Of a stretch of 17,564 nt of DNA, positions 1 to 6,300 are shown piece after piece. The notes beneath the pieces are model-generated. The model did not search any database. It was given only the letters and a program-made list of their open reading frames with translations, and was not told where the DNA came from. Each line of letters begins with the position of its first letter. Positions within the stretch are counted from its first letter, which is position 1. The position numbers and the translations under genes are program-made. This stretch comes from Deinococcus seoulensis (lineage in GTDB: Bacteria; Deinococcota; Deinococci; Deinococcales; Deinococcaceae), in assembly GCF_014648115.1 (NCBI RefSeq), contig NZ_BMQM01000054.1, positions 1 through 17,564 of the forward strand, read 5' to 3'.

Positions 1-62
1 TCGCTGAACTTCGGGATGCTCTGCTGACGGGTCTCAAGATTCTCGGAACTCGATTTATCTGA
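1..62 (+). pseudogene. 3' end of an unidentified gene, probably a transposase
   Basis: The frame that begins at position 3 is open from the window edge and ends at TGA 60-62, giving a tail that ends LKILGTRFI. It lies only about 36 bp from the point where the IS66 reading frame is interrupted (about 98). That spacing fits the C-terminus of a transposase followed by the right end of its element, which would finish near CAGCCAACTACC (88-99). The family cannot be named from so few residues. The piece could also be a fortuitous open frame. Confidence 0.3.
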
Positions 63-94
63 ATTTTAAATGCGCTGTACTTAGTTCCAGCCAA

Positions 95-520
95 CTACCA
101 GATTTTGACGTCGGCGCGGTATTCGGTGACCTGAAGTTGCCACGCTGGGAGGTCATGAACCTGTCGAGCGACCTGAGTGTCGACTGGAACGTCGTCCCAG
201 ACCTGTCCGCAGGTGCAGTGTCCGGTGACAGGGAGGTGGACCGTGTGGTCGGGTTGCGCTGACATCTTGAGGGTCGTGCCGGGGTGATCTGGCTGAGCGC
301 CAGAAGACCGGTCGGTCTTCTGGCGCTCACTCCTGGGCTGCCAGGGTTTGTCCTGATTGGACGTGTGGCTGTTCTTGGCCTGACGTCCTTCGAGCTCTTG
401 AAGGCGTTTCAGGAGGGCCGCAATCTGCGCTTCGAGTTCACGGATGCGTGCCTCGAGTCGTTCGCAGTTTGGGCAAGGAGTCTCGCTGATGGTCCACCTT
501 ACCCAATCGACTCCCGGAAG
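95..520 (-). pseudogene. IS66-family transposase (TnpC), N-terminal fragment
   Basis: The minus-strand frame from 520 down to the stop at 95-97 reads as the N-terminal part of an IS66 TnpC transposase. It begins CPNCERLEARI, continues as a charged leucine-rich coiled coil (AALLKRLQELEGRQAKNS), then has QPDHPGTTLKM and a zinc-ribbon-like TGHCTCGQ. It ends at VTEYRADVKIW followed by stop. IS66 proteins normally continue from that point with CPxC and the catalytic DDE domain of more than 300 residues, all missing here. No ATG or GTG lies in frame between the upstream stop (TGA, 521-523) and the conserved start, so the 5' end is also damaged. The gene is broken at both ends and nonfunctional. The break at about 98 coincides with the apparent end of another element. 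Confidence 0.75.
294..329. repeat. 36-bp near-perfect palindrome inside the IS66 fragment
   Basis: Two 16-bp arms (TGAGCGCCAGAAGACC and its exact reverse complement) flank a 4-nt centre. The arms pair perfectly and would make a strong hairpin or cruciform. The palindrome lies in the IS66 coding sequence, where it encodes a stretch reading ERQKTDRSSGAQ on the minus strand. Confidence 0.9.
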
Positions 521-536
521 TCACCCTGCTGAGCAG

Positions 537-860
537 TTACTCCTGGGCATCATCTTCGTTCAGGCCGAGTTCGTAAGCGATCTGGCGGTTACTCAGATTC
601 AGACCCATGAGATACAAGCACGCCACCCACTGCCGCAGGGGCTGGTGGTGACCAGCGAAGACGGTGCCCGTCAGGTCATCAAACTTCCGCTGGCAATTCA
701 GACAGCGATATCGCTGTCTGAATCTCTGGGTGTCGTCCCGGCCCTGCTTGACCACGTATGGTGCGTGGCAATGCGGGCAGTCCACGCCATCAGGCCAACG
801 GAGTTCCCGCACGACCTTGAAGCATTTTTCGTCGTCCAGGAGCTGAATTAAGCTCAGCAT
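537..860 (-). pseudogene. IS1595-family transposase, N-terminal fragment
   Basis: This is a 107-residue fragment starting MLSLIQLLDDEKCF and running through RWPDGVDCPHCHA, a second cysteine pair (RCLNC) and the conserved TGTVFAGHHQPLRQW. It ends at NEDDAQE followed directly by a stop. The CxxC...CxxC zinc ribbon and the TGTVF element are typical of the N-terminus of IS1595-family transposases. Intact members are about 300 residues long and carry an ISXO2-like DDE/N catalytic domain after this point, which is absent here. The protein cannot be active. The start is the natural one: ATG at 858-860 lies next to the terminal repeat of the element. Confidence 0.82.
696..723. repeat. perfect 28-bp palindrome inside the IS1595 fragment
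   Basis: The half-site ATTCAGACAGCGAT is followed immediately by its exact reverse complement with no spacer. It covers the zinc-ribbon codons that read FRQRYRCLN on the minus strand. Confidence 0.9.
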
Positions 861-867
861 GCTGATA

Positions 868-883
868 GTTTATCAGAGCACCC
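868..883 (-). repeat. probable outer terminal inverted repeat of the IS1595 fragment
   Basis: Read on the minus strand, GGGTGCTCTGATAAAC lies 7 nt upstream of the transposase ATG. A G-rich terminal repeat of this shape just before the start codon is usual for IS1595-type elements. The partner repeat is missing because the other half of the element is gone. The exact outer edge is uncertain by a few bases. Confidence 0.45.
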
Positions 884-1075
884 TCAGCTCCCTGGAATCC
901 AGGAAGAGCCAAATAATTAACTATGGAAGGCTTGCTCAGTGAGATCAAGTTTGAAGCCGGAATAAGCAGAAAGTGATGAGAGACCCCCCCCCTTCAACAA
1001 CCCGCCTTCATCCCTTGACCCCTCGCTCGCTCACTCCATCACCGCCCCGATCTACGCGCCGGAGAATTTTTCCCC

Positions 1076-1201
1076 GGCGAGCTCTGCTCGCCCAATGTGT
1101 TCACCCGTGGCGTCGCTCCCGCGCCCTGCGGGCTTGGGGTTGGCCTGACGGCCAACGCGGGTGAACGGGCGCACGGCGATTCCCTCCGGCCAGTGCACTG
1201 G
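1076..1201. repeat. cluster of inverted repeats, possible dispersed intergenic repeat
   Basis: Several stems are visible. GGCGAGC (1076-1082) pairs with GCTCGCC (1086-1092). An outer stem GTTCACCCG (1099-1107) pairs with CGGGTGAAC (1158-1166). The outer stem encloses two hairpins: CCCGC/GCGGG (1118-1132) and GTTGGCC/GGCCAAC (1139-1156). A perfect 12-bp palindrome, CCAGTGCACTGG, lies at 1190-1201. Enclosed hairpins inside an outer stem suggest a folded RNA or a palindromic repeat unit. Deinococcus genomes are known to carry short intergenic repeats, but membership could not be tested. No T-run follows any stem, so these are not ordinary terminators. Confidence 0.5.
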
Positions 1202-1233
1202 GTGATGAGCGATAGAAGAGCGGCACTCCGGTG

Positions 1234-1239
1234 TACCCT
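1234..1239 (+). promoter_or_regulatory. possible -10 box for a leaderless PLD transcript
   Basis: TACCCT fits TANNNT and is followed by 7 nt and then ATG at 1247. This is the spacing expected of leaderless transcripts, which are common in Deinococcus. No clear -35 box or Shine-Dalgarno sequence is seen. It supports 1247 as the start. Confidence 0.35.
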
Positions 1240-1246
1240 GCCGGGC

Positions 1247-2752
1247 ATGCGCTCCTGGACGGCTCTTCTCGCTCTTGCAGGTTTCACGAGTCTGTCCAGT
1301 CTGGGACAGCCGGGCACGCCGGGTGCCATCCGGATCTTTCCTCACGCACCGGCGTCCTCCAACCGTCCCAACGTGCGCTGCGATCAGCCGATGTGCCTCG
1401 CCTTGGTGCGGGCCATTGACGGGGCGCGGCGTGAGATCGACTTCGCGATCTACGGCCTGCGCGGGCAGGACGAGGTGCTGGCGGCCCTGGTGCGCGCGCA
1501 GGCGCGTGGCGTGCGGGTCAGGGGGGTCGTGGACGCCGACGTGAAGGGCCTGAACTACTACTCGGATACCGTCAGGCTCCGCCGGGCCCTGCCGCAGGTC
1601 CGCACGGATCAGGCCGCAGATCTGCGAACTCAGGCGAAGCGGCGACCATCTAGCGGGCGTCCCCGCTGTGACCGCCCTGACGACCGGGACGGCCCGCTCT
1701 CGTGTTACGCCGCCACGGTGGGCGGAGTGCGGTACGAGCTGGCCCAGGCCTCCCAGGAGCCGATCGATTTCGAGGGCGACATCATGCACGACAAGTTCTT
1801 CGTCTTCGACCGGCAGGCGGTGTGGACGGGCTCGGCGAACGTCAGTGACAGTGACGTCGGCGGGTACAACGCGAACGTGGCCGCGTTGCTCACCGTTCCG
1901 GAACTCGCCGCAGCGTATACCCGCGAGTTCGAGCAGATGTACGCCGGGCAGTTCCACCGCGAGAAGGCCCCAGGGACAGCGCGGGCCGTCCGACTGCCCG
2001 GTGGAGGCACCGCCCAGGTGTTGTTCTCGCCGCAGGACGGGGCGATGCGTGAAGTGATCCGGACCCTGCGCGCCGCCCGGCAGGTCATCAACGTCACGGT
2101 CTTCTACCTCACCAACAAGGAGGTGGCCACCGCCCTGCTCGAGGCCCGGCACCGCGGCGTGCAGGTGCGGGTGATTCTGGACGCCACAGCAGCCAGGAAC
2201 GAGTACACCAAGCACGAACTGCTCCGCTCCGCCGGGGCTCAGGTGAAGGTGGAGAACTGGGGCGGGAAGATGCACGCCAAGGCCGCCAGTGTGGACGGCC
2301 GCCACCTGATTCTCGGTTCGATGAACTGGACCTCGGCCGGGGATCTCAGGAACGACGAGAACACCCTGATCCTGCGTGACGTGCCCGCGCACGTCCGCAC
2401 CTACGACGCGGCCTTCGAGACGATGTGGCGCAGCGTCCCGGACCAGTGGCTGAAGGCCAACCCGCGTCCGGAGGGGCTGGAGTCAGGGTCGGCCTGCCGT
2501 GACGGCATCGACAACGATTACGACAGCAAGCCGGACAGCCAGGATCCCGACTGCCGCACCAGCGCGCCTCAGGCGGGTCGGACTGCCCCCAGCGGCGCAA
2601 ACTGCCCGGCCGGGTTCCCAATCAAGGGCAACGCCGGCAGCATGATCTTCCACGTCCCCGGTGGGGCCTTCTACGCGAAGACCCAGCCCGAGGACTGCTT
2701 CCGCACCCCCGATGACGCCCGTCAGGCCGGATACCGGCAGAGCGGGCGGTAA
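1247..2752 (+). CDS. secreted phospholipase D-superfamily protein (nuclease or lipase) with C-terminal sunset-type domain
   Basis: This is a 501-residue protein. The start at 1247 gives a signal peptide: MRSW, then the hydrophobic LLALAGF, with cleavage probably near SSLG-Q. Two PLD HxKxxxxD motifs are present: H181, K183, D188 with GSANVS after it, and H343, K345, D350 with GSMNWT after it. Together they form one active site that hydrolyses phosphodiesters through a phosphohistidine intermediate. A Cys-bounded acidic loop (C417 to C436, with DGIDNDYD) resembles calcium-binding repeats. A C-terminal domain (about 453-498, with PIKGN, VPGGAFY, CF and AGYR) matches the small domain called sunset, often found at the end of exported enzymes. 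The substrate may be DNA or lipid; it cannot be told from sequence. An Arg-rich stretch before residue 165 looks like an insertion in the first PLD half. An in-frame start at 1097 would place about 50 unlikely residues before the signal peptide. Confidence 0.85.
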   Translation: MRSWTALLALAGFTSLSSLGQPGTPGAIRIFPHAPASSNRPNVRCDQPMCLALVRAIDGARREIDFAIYGLRGQDEVLAALVRAQARGVRVRGVVDADVKGLNYYSDTVRLRRALPQVRTDQAADLRTQAKRRPSSGRPRCDRPDDRDGPLSCYAATVGGVRYELAQASQEPIDFEGDIMHDKFFVFDRQAVWTGSANVSDSDVGGYNANVAALLTVPELAAAYTREFEQMYAGQFHREKAPGTARAVRLPGGGTAQVLFSPQDGAMREVIRTLRAARQVINVTVFYLTNKEVATALLEARHRGVQVRVILDATAARNEYTKHELLRSAGAQVKVENWGGKMHAKAASVDGRHLILGSMNWTSAGDLRNDENTLILRDVPAHVRTYDAAFETMWRSVPDQWLKANPRPEGLESGSACRDGIDNDYDSKPDSQDPDCRTSAPQAGRTAPSGANCPAGFPIKGNAGSMIFHVPGGAFYAKTQPEDCFRTPDDARQAGYRQSGR

Positions 2753-2770
2753 GCACCCAGGAGAACATCC

Positions 2771-3286
2771 ATGACCACACCGCCAACGAATCCGAACTCG
2801 ACGAACGCCCTCGGCCTCAAACACGTGTACACCCTCGCCTCACGCGAGGGTGTTTGCTGTGTGCCGCTCCCCTACGACCCTGCGCGGCCCTACTGGCCTT
2901 CACACGTCTGCCTCGACGGCCTCGGCGCCCGGGTGATGGCACGACACGCCGAGCCGGGAAAGCGCAGCCGCTTCACCTTCGACAAGCTCCAGTTGCACCG
3001 TGGTATCGAGTGGCTGGTGCTGGTCTGTCTGCCCTCCGGCCCGGCCGACGACCCGGTGCTCTACCGCATCCCCAGGTCGGTCTGGCAGCACTGCGCCTCC
3101 ATCACCATCGACTTGCATGACTCCAGCGCCTGGCCCGTCGCCTACCGCTGGTCGCCCCCGACACGGCAGGAGGAACGCCGGAACAGGCAGTTGGACCTGG
3201 AGGTCTGGCAGATTGCCGATGAGCTGGCTGCGGCTGCCTCTGGGACGGCCTTCAGTTCAGGCTCAGTCTGGGCTGGAGGTCAATGA
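2771..3286 (+). CDS. hypothetical protein, 171 residues
   Basis: I do not recognise this protein. An AGGAG at 2759-2763 sits 7 nt before the ATG, and the gene starts 18 nt after the PLD stop, so the two are probably co-transcribed. The protein has no signal peptide or membrane segment. It looks soluble and mixed in secondary structure, with motifs such as FTFDKLQLHRGIEWLVLVCLP, PVLYRIPRSVW and AWPVAYRW. The last 40 residues are charged and then Ala/Ser/Gly-rich. A terminator-like hairpin lies inside codons 20-28, which raises the possibility that the true start is further downstream. The gene ends 18 bp from the 3' end of the convergent helicase gene. Confidence 0.65.
   Translation: MTTPPTNPNSTNALGLKHVYTLASREGVCCVPLPYDPARPYWPSHVCLDGLGARVMARHAEPGKRSRFTFDKLQLHRGIEWLVLVCLPSGPADDPVLYRIPRSVWQHCASITIDLHDSSAWPVAYRWSPPTRQEERRNRQLDLEVWQIADELAAAASGTAFSSGSVWAGGQ
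2829..2853. terminator. terminator-like hairpin within the start of the hypothetical gene
   Basis: ACACCCTCGC (2829-2838) and GCGAGGGTGT (2844-2853) form a perfect 10-bp stem around a 5-nt loop. Only a few T residues follow, at 2853-2855. It lies about 80 bp after the PLD stop codon, a good position for a terminator or attenuator of that gene. It is also inside the predicted coding sequence of the next gene, so its role is uncertain. Confidence 0.35.
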
Positions 3287-3304
3287 CCTGCGGGCGCTGT
3301 CGGG

Positions 3305-6300
3305 CTAGGCTGGCTGCTCCAGGCGCAGCGCACGTTCCAGCACGGTGCGGACGTTCTCGGTGAGGCGCTGCGCACCGTAGGTGGCCAGCACGATCCGGTA
3401 GAGGGCCTCGGGGCTGCCCTCCCCGAGCTCGGGCTCGGAGGCGAGGAGCTTTAGCATCAGGGCCTGGATTTCGGAAGGTGGGACGTCCGTGAGCTTGCGA
3501 GGTCCGGTCTCCCGCAGCCGCACCGCAGGGCAGAGCGGCGTGCGGACGACCTTGTCGAGCAGCCCGGGGGTGCCCCATTCGTCCGCAGCGAGCAGCATCC
3601 CGGCGCGCACGGCGCGGGTCATCGCCTTGTTCAGCAGGCTCTTCGTTGCCTGCCCGAACCGGATGCCGGCCGCCTGGCAGTACACCTGGTACGCCTGCCG
3701 CGCCGTCATTGGCCCCTCGCTCGCGACGATCTCCTGCAATCCCTCCACGACAGGCTCCAGGCTGCTGAGGGTGCGGGGGTCCGGCAAGGGCCGGGGAACC
3801 CAGCGGCCGTACGGCTCCAGCAGCGCCGTGACCACATGCTCCACCGGGGTGATCACCTCGCTGGTGGTCTCGACGATCTCCTCTCGGGCCGCCTCCTCAG
3901 TCTGGAGGGCGGCTGCGGCGTCCACGGTGCCTTCGGCAGGTTCTGCGGGAACATGAGCCGGGACCGGCTCGGTGGGCTGGAAGTTTCGGGGGTCGCCTTC
4001 GGGGAAGACGCCCCTTCTCTCCAGCGTGCGCCACAGATCCTCCAGGGCACCTTCGGGATCGCGTGCGTACGTGCTGCCCCGGACCCGCCAGAATTCCATC
4101 CCGGCGCGCTCCAGGGTCTGCTGGCGGGCCAGGTCGTCGAGGTACTTCTCCGGACCATGCCAGTGATCGCCGTCGCATTCGACGGCCAGGCGGCCCCTCA
4201 GGCCCTCGACGACGAGGTCGATGCGGTAGCCGCCCAGTTCGTACTGTGGAATCACCCGGTACCCCCGGTCGACCAGATCCAGGTAGACGTCCACCTCGAA
4301 CCAGCTGTCGAACTTGTCAGGCGGGGACGTGTTGCCGCGTCCCGGGCGCGCCGCCAGTTCACGCAGCGTCCCGATCTCCTTCGACGCGAGCGGGGTCCAG
4401 CCTTCCAGTTCGGGATTGCGCACGTGGCGGATCAGGGACGCACGCAGGTCTTCCGGATGCAGGTCGGTGAGGTCGACGCTGTGGAAGAGCCACAGCTGAT
4501 CGCGGGCTCGGCTGACGGCCACGTTGTAGCGGGGCTGGAATTTTTCGCTGTCACGCCCGACTTTCGGCTCCCGCTTACCGTCGGTCGGGCTGACCACCAT
4601 GCTCAGGAAGATCACGTCCCGCTCGTCGCCCTGGAAGCTGTAGGCGTTTCCGCACACCAGCCTCCGGGCTTCGATTTCCGCCTCCCCGATCTCGGCGCGC
4701 AGCAGGGTGGCGATCTCCTCGGCCTGCGACTCGCCCACCAGGCTGATCACCCCGAAGCTCTTCCCGGCGTAGCGGGGGTTGGCGATGCAGGCCTTGATCT
4801 GATCGACAATGGCCCGCGCCTCCACCGGATTGAACTTGTCGCCGCGCAGCGGCATGGTGTAGCCGCCTTCGACCTGCCGGGCCACCAGTGGCTGGAGCCG
4901 CTCGGCCCCGAACTGCCGCAGGGCGATCAGCGGCTCCTGCGGGTAGCTCAGGTCGCTGGAAAACTTGATGATCTCCGGCATGCAGCGGAAGTGTTCACGC
5001 AGACTGATCCGAGTCGGGTAGGCGTAGCTGCCAAAGCCGAAGAGGCTGGCCTTCGGGTCCCCGATGACTTCCGGCGCAGGCACGTCACGCAGGTACCGCT
5101 GCACGAGGGCGTCCACCTGGGCGATCGGGATGCCCACTCCTTCGGGTTCGATCTGCTTGTCGTCCCCGACGATGATGATCTTCTTTGCGATGAAGGTGAG
5201 GAACAGCGACTCAGGGCCCGCCTGCGAGGCCTCGTCGACGATCACGACGTCGAACATGCCGGGGCTGACCGCGAAGTTCTCCGCGACGAGATGCAGCGGC
5301 ATGATCCAGGCGGGGATGGCCGTGCGGGCCTCGTCGAGGCTCTGCTGGGCCACCTGCCGCCACTTGCCAGCGTGCTTGCCGGTACCTTTGCCGATCTTGC
5401 GGATGGCGTTCTGCCAGCGCACGAGGGCCGCCTGTTCTCGGGGCGTCATGCGGTCCAGCGTGCTGCGCCAGGCTTTCGTCGCGGCGAGTGCGCCCAGCGT
5501 CTGGCGCTGCACGTCCCGGGCAGCCGCGAGCTGTTCCCTGGTGTCCACCTCGGTGTCCGGGTTGGCGAGCTCCCGGACCCTGAGATCAGCCCTCACCCAG
5601 TTCCAGGCCTGCTCGAACCCCGCGAGCCGGGCGTCCCAGGTGGATTCCGGGAAGGTGGACAGGAGCTCATCGGCCAGCAGGGAGGCGCCCGCCCCGAGGC
5701 GGCTCAGCAGGGCCTGCTGCTCGGACAGCAGCGCCTGACGCTGGGCCAGGTCCTGAAGCTTCAGGTAGGCCAGGCCGTAGGCCTCTGCGTCACGCCCCTC
5801 GATGGCTCCGATCAGCTCGGAGACAATGTCGTGGGCGTTGCCGACTGCTTCGAGGCCCTGAAGTGCAGGGAGCAGCGCCTCAAGGGTCTGCCTGCTCGCC
5901 TGAGCCTCGCTGCCCGCGTCCGCTGCCTGCACCATCGACACCAGGGCACGCAGGTCCCCGGCCTCCCACCACTGCGGCTGCGGGAGGCCCATGATGCCCC
6001 GTACGGCCTGCTGGGCGGCCTCCAGGACCTGGCGCAGCTTGAGCATCCGGACCAGGGCCTGACAGTGCGCCCCGAGTTCCGTGACCTGAAGTCTGACCGG
6101 ACCGCTCACCTCGACCCCGAGGCTGGCCCAGAGGCCCTTCAACTTGTCCAGGTTGGCGTCCAGGCGCAGGTGGTCCAGCAGGGCCGTGAGAGTCTCCACC
6201 GTGTCGGCCGCGCGGCCACCGAGCCGGACATCGGTGCGCAGGTACTGCCGCTGCTTGACCGCCGCGGGCTTCCCGAAGAGGCCGCCCCAGCTCCCGCCGC

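Larger units (their letters stand above)
1..883. mobile_element. scar of three truncated, adjoining insertion sequences
   Basis: This stretch contains no intact gene. It is made of three abutting pieces. The first is the 3' end of an unidentified element on the plus strand, which ends near position 98. The second is the 5' third of an IS66-type transposase gene on the minus strand. The third is the 5' half of an IS1595-type transposase gene on the minus strand, with its outer end near 883. The first junction falls where the IS66 reading frame stops matching its family (about 95-98). The second lies at about 537-540, where IS1595 homology ends right after the residues DDAQE. The order suggests successive insertions and deletions. 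No target-site duplications could be identified. All three pieces look inactive. Confidence 0.7.
884..1246. other. gene-free region with C9 tract and hairpin cluster
   Basis: No coding sequence in this stretch could be supported. It contains a run of nine C residues at 984-992, a TTGACC at 1015-1020 without a matching -10 box, and a cluster of inverted repeats at 1076-1201 (listed separately). Base composition shifts from mixed near the IS scar to strongly GC-rich toward the PLD gene. Confidence 0.6.

Noticed and set aside
923..976. A 17-codon mini-ORF (MEGLLSEIKFEAG...) after the IS scar
   Set aside because: No ribosome-binding site, no known family, and a length easily reached by chance.
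1097..1246. An earlier in-frame start for the PLD gene
   Set aside because: The extra 50 residues would bury the signal peptide, and the DNA there consists of the hairpin cluster.
1052..2392. A 446-codon open frame on the minus strand, opposite the PLD gene
   Set aside because: The plus strand carries both PLD active-site motifs and a signal peptide. The antisense frame has no family features.
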